From positions 992,001 to 1,056,000 of the forward strand of contig OX439129.1 of the NCBI GenBank assembly GCA_949318235.1: 64,000 bases of DNA, given 5' to 3'. Numbering within the stretch: the stretch's first letter is position 1; every line of letters starts with the position of its first letter. Source of the stretch: Ecdyonurus torrentis. Taxonomy: Eukaryota; Arthropoda; Insecta; Ephemeroptera; Heptageniidae. Under the pieces are notes generated by a model that had not been told where the DNA came from, did no database searches, and saw only the letters and a program-made list of their open reading frames with translations. Below are positions 23,716 to 36,400 of this stretch, one piece after another. A program made the position numbers and the translations under genes.

Positions 23716-26700
23716 GTGAATACGATTTTTGATGATATCTCGGAAATTAATAAAGCTACAGGCTTGCGGTTTAAACTAAAATGTAGGACTAACAGACTTG
23801 CAAAGAAAAGGTTATTACACCTTAATCGCTTCAATGCAAACGTTCGCAGTTATAGAGAATCTCAGTGCTTTCTCAACGGAGTTTTCAGACTAAGAATACG
23901 ATTTCTGGTGATATCTTTGAAACTAATAAAGCTACAGGCATGCGGTTTGAATTGAAATGGACTAACAGACTTGCAAAGAAAAGATTATTACACCTTAATC
24001 GCTCCAATGCAAACTTTCGCAGGTATAGAATATCTCAGTGCTTTCTCGTCGTACTTTTTAGACTACGAATAAGATTTTTGATGATATCTCCAAAACTAAT
24101 AAAGCTACAGGCTTGCGGTTTGAACTAAAATGTAGGACTAACAGACTTGCAAAGAAATGGTTATTACACCTGAATCGCTCCATTGCCAACTTTCGCAGTT
24201 ATTAGAGAATCTCAGTGCTTTCTCATCGTACTTTTTAGACTGTAAATACGATTATTGATGATATCTCCGACACTATTAAAGCTACAGGCTTGCGGTGTGA
24301 ACTTAAATGTAGGAGTCACTGACTTGCAAAGAAAGGGTTATTACATCTTAATCGCTACAATGCAAACTTTCGCAGTTGTAGAGAATCTCAGTGCTTTCTC
24401 ATCGTACTTTTTAGACTGTGAATACGATTTTTGATGCTATCTCCGAAACTAATAAAGCTACAGGCTTGCGGTTTGAACTAAAATGTAGGACTAACAGACT
24501 TGCAAAGAAAAAATTATTACACCTGAATTGCTCCATTGCAAACTTTCGCAGTTATTAGAGAATCTCAGTGCTTTCTCATCGTACTTTTTAGACTGTGAAT
24601 ACGATTATTGATGATATCTCCAAAACTATTAAAGCTACAGGCTTGCGGTTTGAACTAAAATGTAGGACTAACAGACTTGCAAAGAAAAATTTATTACACC
24701 TGAATTGCTATATTGCAAATTTTCGCAGTTATTAGAGAATCTCAGTGCTTTCTCATCGTACTTTTTAGACTGTGAATACGATTATTGATGATATCTCTGA
24801 AACTATTAAAGCTACAGGCTTGCGGTGTGAACTTAAATGTAGGAGTAACTGACTTGCAAAGAAAAGGTTATTACATCTTAATCGCTACAATGCAAACTTT
24901 CGCAGTTATAGAGAATCTCAGTGCTTTCTCATCGTACTTTTTAGACTGTGAATACGATTTTTGAAGATATCTCCGAAACTAATAAAGCTACAAGCCTGCG
25001 GTTGGAACTAAAATGTAGGACTAATAGACTTGCAAAGGAAAGGTAATTACACCTTAATCGCTCCAATGAAAATTTGTGCAGTTATATAGAATTTTAGTGC
25101 TTTCTCATCGTACTTTTTAGACTGTGAATACGATTTTTGATGATATCTCGGAAATTAATAAAGCTACAGGCTTGCGGTTTAAACTAAAATGTAGGACTAA
25201 CAGACTTGCAAAGAAAAGGTTATTACACCTTAATCGCTTCAATGCAAACGTTCGCAGTTATAGAGAATCTCAGTGCTTTCTCAACGGAGTTTTCAGACTA
25301 AGAATACGATTTCTGGTGATATCTTTGAAACAAATAAAGCTACAGGCATGCGGTTTGAATTAAAATGGACTAACAGACTTGCAAAGAAAAGATTATTACA
25401 CCTTAATCGCTCCAATGCAAACTTTCGCAGGTATAGAATATCTCAGTGCTTTCTCGTCGTACTTTTTAGACTACGAATAAGATTTTTGATGATATCTCCG
25501 AAACTAATAAAGCTACAGGCTTGCGGTTTGAACTAAAATGTAGGACTAACAGACTTGCAAAGAAATGGTTATTACACCTGAATCGCTCCATTGCCAACTT
25601 TCGCAGTTATTAGAGAATCTCAGTGCTTTCTCATCGTACTTTTTAGACTGTAAATACGATTATTGATGATATCTCCGACACTATTAAAGCTACAGGCTTG
25701 CGGTGTGAACTTAAATGTAGGAGTAACTGACTTGCAAAGAAAAGGTTATTACATCTTAATCGCTACAATGCAAACTTTCGCAGTTATAGAGAATCTCAGT
25801 GCTTTCTCATCGTACTTTTTAGACTGTGAATACGATTTTTGAAGATATCTCCGAAACTAATAAAGCTACAAGCCTGCGGTTGGAACTAAAATGTAGGACT
25901 AATAGACTTGCAAAGGAAAGGTAATTACACCTTAATCGCTCCAATGCAAATTTGTGCAGTTATATAGAATTTTAGTGCTTTCTCATCGTACTTTTTAGAC
26001 TGTGAATACGATTTTTGATGATATCTCGGAAATTAATAAAGCTACAGGCTTGCGGTTTAAACTAAAATGTAGGACTAACAGACTTGCAAAGAAAAGGTTA
26101 TTACACCTTAATCGCTTCAATGCAAACGTTCGCAGTTATAGAGAATCTCAGTGCTTTCTCAACGGAGTTTTCAGACTAAGAATACGATTTCTGGTGATAT
26201 CTTTGAAACAAATAAAGCTACAGGCATGCGGTTTGAATTGAAATGGACTAACTGACTTGCAAAGAAAAGATTATTACACCTTAATCGCTCCAATGCAAAC
26301 TTTCGCAGGTATAGAATATCTCAGTGCTTTCTCGTCGTACTTTTTAGACTACGAATAAGATTTTTGATGATATCTCCAAAACTAATAAAGCTACAGGCTT
26401 GCGGTTTGAACTAAAATGTAGGACTAACAGACTTGCAAAGAAATGGTTATTACACCTGAATCGCTCCATTGCCAACTTTCGCAGTTATTAGAGAATCTCA
26501 GTGCTTTCTCATCGTACTTTTTAGACTGTAAATACGATTATTGATGATATCTTTGACACTATTAAAGCTACAGGCTTGCGGTGTGAACTTAAATGTAGGA
26601 GTCACTGACTTGCAAAGAAAGGGTTATTACATCTTAATCGCTACAATGCAAACTTTCGCAGTTATAGAGAATCTCAGTGCTTTCTCATCGTACTTTTTAG

Positions 26701-28879
26701 ACTGTGAATACGATTTTTGATGCTATCTCCGAAACTAATAAAGCTACAGGCTTGCGGTTTGAACTAAAATGTAGGACTAACAGACTTGCAAAGAAAAAAT
26801 TATTACACCTGAATTGCTCCATTGCAAACTTTCGCAGTTATTAGAGAATCTCAGTGCTTTCTCATCGTACTTTTTAGACTGTGAATACGATTATTGTTGA
26901 TATCTCCGAAACTATTAAAGCTACAGGCTTGCGGTTTGAACTAAAATGTAGGACTAACAGACTTGCAAAGAAAAATTTATTACACCTTAATCGCTCCAAT
27001 GCAAACTTTCGCAGTTATAGAGAATCTCAGTGCTTTCTCATCGTACTTTTTAGACTGTGAATACGATTTTTGAAGATATCTTCGAAACTAATAACGCTAC
27101 AGGCTTTCGGTTGGAACTAAAATGTAGGACTAATAGACTTGCAAAGGAAAGGTAATTACACCTTAATCGCTCCAATGCAAATTTGTGCAGTTATATAGAA
27201 TTTTAGTGCTTTCTCATCGTACTTTTTAGACTGTGAATACGATTTTTGATGATATCTCGGAAATTAATAAAGCTACAGGCTTGCGGTTTAAACTAAAATG
27301 TAGGACTAACAGACTTGCAAAGAAAAGGTTATTACACCTTAATCGCTTCAATGCAAACGTTCGCAGTTATAGAGAATCTCAGTGCTTTCTCAACGGAGTT
27401 TTCAGACTAAGAATACGATTTCTGGTGATATCTTTGAAACTAATAAAGCTACAGGCATGCGGTTTGAATTGAAATGGACTAACAGACTTGCAAAGAAAAG
27501 ATTATTACACCTTAATCGCTCCAATGCAAACTTTCGCAGGTATAGAATATCTCAGTGCTTTCTCGTCGTACTTTTTAGACTACGAATAAGATTTTTGATG
27601 ATATCTCCGAAACTAATAAAGCTACAGGCTTGCGGTTTGAACTAAAATGTAGGACTAACAGACTTGCAAAGAAATGGTTATTACACCTGAATTGCTCCAT
27701 TGCAAACTTTCGCAGTTATTAGAGAATCTCAGTGCTTTCTCATCGTACTTTTTAGACTGTGAATACGATTATTGATGATATCTCCGAAACTATTAAAGCT
27801 ACAGGCTTGCGGTGTGAACTTAAATGTAGGAGTAACTGACTTGCAAAGAAAAGGTTATTACATCTTAATCGCTACAATGCAAACTTTCGCAGTTATAGAG
27901 AATCTCAGTGCTTTCTCATCGTACTTTTTAGACTGTGAATACGATTTTTGATGCTATCTCCGAAACTAATAAAGCTACAGGCTTGCGGTTTGAACTAAAA
28001 TGTAGGACTAACAGACTTGCAAAGAAAAAATTATTACACCTGAATTGCTCCATTGCAAACTTTCGCAGTTATTAGAGAATCTCAGTGCTTTCTCATCGTA
28101 CTTTTTAGACTGTGAATACGATTATTGATGATATCTCCGAAACTATTAAAGCTACAGGCTTGCGGTTTGAACTAAAATGTAGGACTAACAGACTTGCAAA
28201 GAAAAATTTATTACACCTGAATTGCTATATTGCAAATTTTCGCAGTTATTAGAGAATCTCAGTGCTTTCTCATCGTACTTTTTAGACTGTGAATACGATT
28301 ATTGATGATATCTCCGAAACTATTAAAGCTACAGGCTTGCGGTGTGAACTTAAATGTAGGAGTAACTGACTTGCAAAGAAAAGGTTATTACATCTTAATC
28401 GCTACAATGCAAACTTTCGCAGTTATAGAGAATCTCAGTGCTTTCTCATCGTACTTTTTAGACTGTGAATACGATTTTTGAAGATATCTCCGAAACTAAT
28501 AAAGCTACAAGCCTGCGGTTGGAACTAAAATGTAGGACTAATAGACTTGCAAAGAAAAGGTTATTACATCTTAATCGCTACAATGCAAACTTTCGCAGTT
28601 ATAGAGAATCTCAGTGCTTTCTCATCGTACTTTTTAGACTGTGAATACAATTTTTGAAGATATCTCCGAAACTAATAAAGCTACAAGCCTGCGGTTGGAA
28701 CTAAAATGTAGGACTAATAGACTTGCAAAGGAAAGGTAATTACACCTTAATCGCTCCAATGCAAATTTGTGCAGTTATATAGAATTTTAGTGCTTTCTCA
28801 TCGTACTTTTTAGACTGTGAATACGATTTTTGATGATATCTCGGAAATTAATAAAGCTACAGGCTTGCGGTTTAAACTA

Positions 28880-29935
28880 AAATGTAGGACTAACAGACTT
28901 GCAAAGAAAAGATTATTACACCTTAATCGCTCCAATGCAAACTTTCGCAGGTATAGAATATCTCAGTGCTTTCTCGTCGTACTTTTTAGACTACGAATAA
29001 GATTTTTGATGATATCTCCGAAACTAATAAAGCTACAGGCTTGCGGTTTGAACTAAAATGTAGGACTAACAGACTTGCAAAGAAATGGTTATTACACCTG
29101 AATCGCTCCATTGCCAACTTTCGCAGTTATTAGAGAATCTCAGTGCTTTCTCATCGTACTTTTTAGACTGTAAATACGATTATTGATGATATCTCCGACA
29201 CTATTAAAGCTACAGGCTTGCGGTGTGAACTTAAATGTAGGAGTCACTGACTTGCAAAGAAAGGGTTATTACATCTTAATCGCTACAATGCAAACTTTCG
29301 CAGTTGTAGAGAATCTCAGTGCTTTCTCATCGAACTTTTTAGACTGTGAATACGATTTTTGATGCTATCTCCGAAACTAATAAAGCTACAGGCTTGCGGT
29401 TTAAACTAAAATGTAGGACTAACAGACTTGCAAAGAAAAGATTATTACACCTTAATCGCTCCAATGCAAACTTTCGCAGGTATAGAATATCTCAGTGCTT
29501 TCTCGTCGTACTTTTTAGACTACGAATAAGATTTTTGATGATATCTCCGAAACTAATAAAGCTACAGGCTTGCGGTTTGAACTAAAATGTAGGACTAACA
29601 GACTTGCAAAGAAATGGTTATTACACCTGAATCGCTCCATTGCCAACTTTCGCAGTTATTAGAGAATCTCAGTGCTTTCTCATCGTACTTTTTAGACTGT
29701 AAATACGATTATTGATGATATCTCCGACACTATTAAAGCTACAGGCTTGCGGTGTGAACTTAAATGTAGGAGTCACTGACTTGCAAAGAAAGGGTTATTA
29801 CATCTTAATCGCTACAATGCAAACTTTCGCAGTTGTAGAGAATCTCAGTGCTTTCTCATCGAACTTTTTAGACTGTGAATACGATTTTTGATGCTATCTC
29901 CGAAACTAATAAAGCTACAGGCTTGCGGTTTGAAC
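28880..29935. repeat. Recent tandem duplication of a 529-bp trimer
   Basis: The private variant 'catcgaactttttagactg' occurs at about 29329 and 29858, and m1-like starts lie at 28817 and 29346, all 529 bp apart. The monomer at 28817 is an m1/m2 hybrid and the one at 29346 an m5/m1-m2 hybrid. Both are products of out-of-register exchange. Confidence 0.82.
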
Positions 29936-30449
29936 TAAAATGTAGGACTAACAGACTTGCAAAGAAAAAATTATTACACCTGAATTGCTCCATTGCAAAC
30001 TTTCGCAGTTATTAGAGAATCTCAGTGCTTTCTCATCGTACTTTTTAGACTGTGAATACGATTATTGATGATATCTCCGAAACTATTAAAGCTACAAGCC
30101 TGCGGTTGGAACTAAAATGTAGGACTAATAGACTTGCAAAGGAAAGGTAATTACACCTTAATCGCTCCAATGCAAATTTGTGCAGTTATGTAGAATTTTA
30201 GTGCTTTCTCATCGTACTTTTTAGACTGTGAATACGATTTTTGATGATATCTCGGAAATTATAAAGCTACAGGCTTGCGGTTTAAACTAAAATGTAGGAC
30301 TAACAGACTTGCAAAGAAAAGGTTATTACACCTTAATCGCTACAATGCAAACTTTCGCAGTTATAGAGAATCTCAGTGCTTTCTCATCGTACTTTTTAGA
30401 CTGTGAATACGATTATTGATGATATCTCCGAAACTATTAAAGCTACAGG

Positions 30450-32916
30450 CTTGCGGTGTGAACTTAAATGTAGGAGTAACTGACTTGCAAAGAAAAGGTT
30501 ATTACTTCTTAATCGCTACAATGCAAACTTTCGCAGTTATAGAAAATCTCAGTGCTTTCTCATCGTACTTTTTAGACTGTGAATACGATTTTTGAAGATA
30601 TCTCCGAAACTAATAAAGCTACAAGCCTGCGGTTGTAACTAAAATATAGGACTAATAGACTTGCAAAGGAAAGGTAATTACACCTTAATCGCTCCAATGC
30701 AAATTTGTGCAGTTATATAGAATTTTAGTGCTTTCTCATCGTACTTTTTAGACTGTGAATACGATTTTTGATGATATCTCGGAAATTAATAAAGCTACAG
30801 GCTTGCGGTTTAAACTAAAATGTAGGACTAACAGACTTGCAAAGAAAAGGTTATTACACCTTAATCGCTTCAATGCAAACGTTCGCAGTTATAGAGAATC
30901 TCAGTGCTTTCTCAACGGAGTTTTCAGACTAAGAATACGATTTCTGGTGATATCTTTGAAACTAATAAAGCTACAGGCATGCGGTTTGAATTGAAATGGA
31001 CTAACAGACTTGCAAAGAAAAGATTATTACACCTTAATCGCTCCAATGCAAACTTTCGCAGGTATAGAATATCTCAGTGCTTTCTCGTCGTACTTTTTAG
31101 ACTACGAATAAGATTTTTGATGATATCTCCGAAACTAATAAAGCTACAGGCTTGCGGTTTGAACTAAAATGTAGGACTAACAGACTTGCAAAGAAATGGT
31201 TATTACACCTGAATCGCTCCATTGCCAACTTTTGCAGTTATTAGAGAATCTCAGTGCTTTCTCATCGTACTTTTTAGACTGTAAATACGATTATTGATGA
31301 TATCTCCGACACTATTAAAGCTACAGGCTTGCGGTGTGAACTTAAATGTAGGAGTCACTGACTTGCAAAGAAAGGGTTATTACATCTTAATCGCTACAAT
31401 GCAAACTTTCGCAGTTGTAGAGAATCTCAGTGCTTTCTCATCGTACTTTTTAGACTGTGAATACGATTTTTGATGCTATCTCCGAAACTAATAAAGCTAC
31501 AGGCTTGCGGTTTGAACTAAAATGTAGGACTAGCAGACTTGCAAAGAAAAAATTATTACACCTGAATTGCTCCATTGCAAACTTTCGCAGTTATTAGAGA
31601 ATCTCAGTGCTTTCTCATCGTACTTTTTAGACTGTGAATACGATTATTGATGATATCTCCGAAACTATTAAAGCTACAGGCTTGCGGTGTGAACTTAAAT
31701 GTAGGAGTAACTGACTTGCAAAGAAAAGGTTATTACATCTTAATCGCTACAATGCAAACTTTCGCAGTTATAGAAAATCTCAGTGCTTTCTCATCGTACT
31801 TTTTAGACTGTGAATACGATTTTTGAAGATATCTCCGAAACTAATAAAGCTACAAGCCTGCGGTTGTAACTAAAATATAGGACTAATAGACTTGCAAAGG
31901 AAAGGTAATTACACCTTAATCGCTCCAATGCAAATTTGTGCAGTTATATAGAATTTTAGTGCTTTCTCATCGTACTTTTTAGACTGTGAATACGATTTTT
32001 GATGATATCTCGGAAATTAATAAAGCTACAGGCTTGCGGTTTAAACTAAAATGTAGGACTAACAGACTTGCAAAGAAAAGGTTATTACACCTTAATCGCT
32101 TCAATGCAAACGTTCGCAGTTATAGAGAATCTCAGTGCTTTCTCAACGGAGTTTTCAGACTAAGAATACGATTTCTGGTGATATCTTTGAAACTAATAAA
32201 GCTACAGGCATGCGGTTTGAATTGAAATGGACTAACAGACTTGCAAAGAAAAGATTATTACACCTTAATCGCTCCAATGCAAACTTTCGCAGGTATAGAA
32301 TATCTCAGTGCTTTCTCGTCGTACTTTTTAGACTACGAATAAGATTTTTGATGATATCTCCGAAACTAATAAAGCTACAGGCTTGCGGTTTGAACTAAAA
32401 TGTAGGACTAACAGACTTGCAAAGAAATGGTTATTACACCTGAATCGCTCCATTGCCAACTTTTGCAGTTATTAGAGAATCTCAGTGCTTTCTCATCGTA
32501 CTTTTTAGACTGTAAATACGATTATTGATGATATCTCCGACACTATTAAAGCTACAGGCTTGCGGTGTGAACTTAAATGTAGGAGTCACTGACTTGCAAA
32601 GAAAGGGTTATTACATCTTAATCGCTACAATGCAAACTTTCGCAGTTGTAGAGAATCTCAGTGCTTTCTCATCGTACTTTTTAGACTGTGAATACGATTT
32701 TTGATGCTATCTCCGAAACTAATAAAGCTACAGGCTTGCGGTTTGAACTAAAATGTAGGACTAGCAGACTTGCAAAGAAAAAATTATTACACCTGAATTG
32801 CTCCATTGCAAACTTTCGCAGTTATTAGAGAATCTCAGTGCTTTCTCATCGTACTTTTTAGACTGTGAATACGATTATTGATGATATCTCCGAAACTATT
32901 AAAGCTACAGGCTTGC
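30450..32916. repeat. Recent tandem duplication of a 1231-bp (7-mer) unit
   Basis: Private variants recur 1231 bp apart: 'ctgcggttgtaactaaaata' (about 30628 and 31859), 'ccattgccaacttttgcag' (about 31219 and 32450) and 'ggactagcagacttgc' (about 31529 and 32760). The copies stop matching near 31686 and 32917. Within the copies I saw only isolated differences, such as 'ttattacttctt' near 30501 against 'ttattacatctt'. Confidence 0.83.
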
Positions 32917-33840
32917 GGTTTGAACTTAAATGTAGGACTAACAGACTTGCAAAGAAAAATTTATTACACCTGAATTGCTATATTGCAAATTTTCGCAGTT
33001 ATTAGAGAATCTCAGTGCTTTCTCATCGTACTTTTTAGACTGTGAATACGATTATTGATGATATCTCCGAAACTATTAAAGCTACAGGCTTGCGGTGTGA
33101 ACTTAAATGTAGGAGTAACTGACTTGCAAAGAAAAGGTTATTACATCTTAATCGCTACAATGCAAACTTTCGCAGTTATAGAGAATCTCAGTGCTTTCTC
33201 ATCGTACTTTTTAGACTGTGAATACGATTTTTGAAGATATCTCCGAAACTAATAAAGCTACAAGCCTGCGGTTGGAACTAAAATGTAGGACTAATAGACT
33301 TGCAAAGGAAAGGTAATTACACCTTAATCGCTCCAATGCAAATTTGTGCAGTTATATAGAATTTTAGTGCTTTCTCATCGTACTTTTTAGACTGTGAATA
33401 CGATTTTTGATGATATCTCGGAAATTAATAAAGCTACAGGCTTGCGGTTTAAACTAAAATGTAGGACTAACAGACTTGCAAAGAAAAGGTTATTACACCT
33501 TAATCGCTTCAATGCAAACGTTCGCAGTTATAGAGAATCTCAGTGCTTTCTCATCGGAGTTTTCAGACTAAGATTACGATTTCTGGTGATATCTTTGACA
33601 AAAATAAAGCTACAGGCATGCGGTTTGAATTGAAATGGACTAACAGACTTGCAAAGAAAAGATTATTACACCTTAATCGCTCCAATGCAAACTTTCGCAG
33701 GTATAGAATATCTCAGTGCTTTCTCGTCGTACTTTTTAGACTACGAATAAGATTTTTGATGATATCTCTGAAACTAATAAAGCTACAGGCTTGCGGTTTG
33801 AACTAAAATGTAGGACTAACAGACTTGCAAAGAAAAAATT

Positions 33841-36400
33841 TATTACACCTTAATCGCTCCAATGCAAACTTTCGCAGGTATAGAATATCTTAGTGCTTTC
33901 TCGTCGTACTTTTTAGACTACGAATAAGATTTTTGATGATATCTCCGAAACTAATAACGCTACAGGCTTTCGGTTGGAACTAAAATGTAGGACTAACAGA
34001 CTTGCAAAGAAATGGTTATTACACCTGAATCGCTCCATTGCCAACTTTCGCAGTTATTACAGAATCTCAGTGCTTTCTCATCGTACTTTTTAGACTGTAA
34101 ATACGATTATTGATGATATCTCCGACACTATTAAAGCTACAGGCTTGCGGTGTGAACTTAAATGTAGGAGTCACTGACTTGCAAAGAAAGGGTTATTACA
34201 TCTTAATCGCTACAATGCAAACTTTCGCAGTTATAGAGAATCTCAGTGCTTTCTCATCGTACTTTTTAGACTGTGAATACGATTTTTGATGCTATCTCCG
34301 AAACTAATAAAGCTACAGGCTTGCGGTTTGAACTAAAATGTAGGACTAACAGACTTGCAAAGAAAAAATTATTACACCAGAATTGCTCCATTGCAAACTT
34401 TCGCAGTTATTAGAGAATCTCAGTGCTTTCTCATCGTACTTTTTAGACTGTGAATACGATTATTGTTGATATCTCCGAAACTATTAAAGCTACAGGCTTG
34501 CGGTTTGAACTAAAATGTAGGACTAACAGACTTGCAAAGAAAAATTTATTACACCTTAATCGCTCCAATGCAAACTTTCGCAGTTATAGAGAATCTCAGT
34601 GCTTTCTCATCGTACTTTTTAGACTGTGAATACGATTTTTGAAGATATCTTCGAAACTAATAACGCCACAGGCTTTCGGTTGGAGGAACTAAAATGTAGG
34701 ACTAACAGACTTGCAAAGAAAAGGTTATAACACCTTATTTGCTCCAATGCAAACTTTCGCAGTTATAGAGAATCTCAGTGCTTTCTCACCGTAGTTTTTA
34801 GACTGTGAATACGATTATTGATGATATCTCTGACACTATTAAAGCTACAGGCTTGCGGTGTGAATTTAAATGTAGGAGTAACTGACTTGCAAAGAAAAGG
34901 TTATTACATCTTAATCACTACAATGCAAACTTTCGCAGTTATAGAAAACCTCAGTGCTTTCTCATCGTACTTTTTAGACTGTGAATACGATTTTTGAAGA
35001 TCTCTCCGAAAATAATAAAGCTACAGGCTTTCGATTGGAACTAAAATGTAGGACTAACAGACTGGCAAAGAAAAGGTAATTACACCTTAATCGCTCCAAT
35101 GCAAATTTGTGCAGTTATATAGAATTTTAGTGCTTTCTCGTCGTACTTTTAAGACTGTGAATACGATTTTTGATGATATCTCGGAAATTAATAAAGCTAC
35201 AGGCTTGCGGTGTAAACTTAAATGTAGGACTAACAGACTTGCAAAGAAATGGTTATTACACCTGAATTGCTCCATTGCAAACTTTCGCAGTTATTAGAGA
35301 ATCTCAGTGCTTTCTCATCGTACTTTTTAGACTGTGAATACGATTATTGTTGATATCTCCGAAACTATTAAAGCTACAGGCTTGCGGTTTGAACTAAAAT
35401 GTAGGACTAACAGACTTGCAAAGAAAAATTTATTACACCTTAATCGCTCCAATGCAAACTTTCGCAGTTATAGAGAATCTCAGTGCTTTCTCATCGTACT
35501 TTTTAGACTGTGAATACGATTTTTGAAGATATCTTCGAAACTAATAACGCCACAGGCTTTCGGTTGGAACTAAAATGTAGGACTAACAGACTTGCAAAGA
35601 AAAGGTTATAACACCTTATTTGCTCCAATGCAAACTTTCGCAGTTATAGAGAATCTCAGTGCTTTCTCACCGTAGTTTTTAGACTGTGAATACGATTATT
35701 GATGATATCTCTGACACTATTAAAGCTACAGGCTTGCGGTGTGAATTTAAATGTAGGAGTAACTGACTTGCAAAGAAAAGGTTATTACATCTTAATCACT
35801 ACAATGCAAACTTTCGCAGTTATAGAAAACCTCAGTGCTTTCTCATCGTACTTTTTAGACTGTGAATACGATTTTTGAAGATCTCTCCGAAAATAATAAA
35901 GCTACAAGCTTTCGATTGGAACTAAAATGTAGGACTAACAGACTGGCAAAGAAAAGGTAATTACACCTTAATCGCTCCAATGCAAATTTGTGCAGTTATA
36001 TAGAATTTTAGTGCTTTCTCGTCGTACTTTTAAGACTGTGAATACGATTTTTGATGATATCTCGGAAATTAATAAAGCTACAGGCTTGCGGTGTAAACTT
36101 AAATGTAGGACTAACAGACTTGCAAAGAAATGGTTATTACACCTGAATTGCTCCATTGCAAACTTTCGCAGTTATTAGAGAATCTCAGTGCTTTCTCATC
36201 GTACTTTTTAGACTGTGAATACGATTATTGATGATATCTCCGAAACTATTAAAGCTACAGGCTTGCGGTTTGAGCTAAAATGTAGGACTAACAGACTTGC
36301 AAAGAAAAATTTATTATACCTTAATCGCTCCAATGCAAACTTTCGCAGTTATAGAGAATCTCAGTGCTTTCTCATCGTACTTTTTAGACTGTGAATACGA
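33841..36400. repeat. Transition block with an 881-bp tandem duplication
   Basis: After the last core unit, a five-monomer segment occurs twice (about 34450-35335 and 35336-36215). Shared private variants are 'cgccacaggctttcggttgg', 'gaagatctctccgaaaataa' and 'gactggcaaagaaaaggtaa'. The offset is 884 bp before and 881 bp after position 34685, because the first copy carries an extra GAG in 'ttggaggaact'. No gene is seen. Confidence 0.85.

Larger units (their letters stand above)
16676..33840. repeat. Core satellite domain: 8-mer HOR of 1408 bp and derivatives
   Basis: The marker monomer m1 ('cggaaattaataaag', 'cggtttaaac', 'caacggagttttcagac') begins at 16676, 17554, 18609, 20900, 22309, 23716, 25124, 26002, 27233, 28817, 30755, 31986 and 33394. 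The spacings are 878, 1055, 2291, 1409, 1407, 1408, 878, 1231, 1584, 1938, 1231 and 1408 bp, that is 5, 6, 13, 8, 8, 8, 5, 7, 9, 11, 7 and 8 monomers. Units look nearly identical to one another while monomers within a unit differ substantially, which is the hallmark of a higher-order repeat. No gene lies in this domain. Confidence 0.95.

Noticed and set aside
16676..33840. CRISPR-like array
   Set aside because: Repeats are contiguous 176-bp units with no unique spacers, and the context is eukaryotic satellite with no cas genes.
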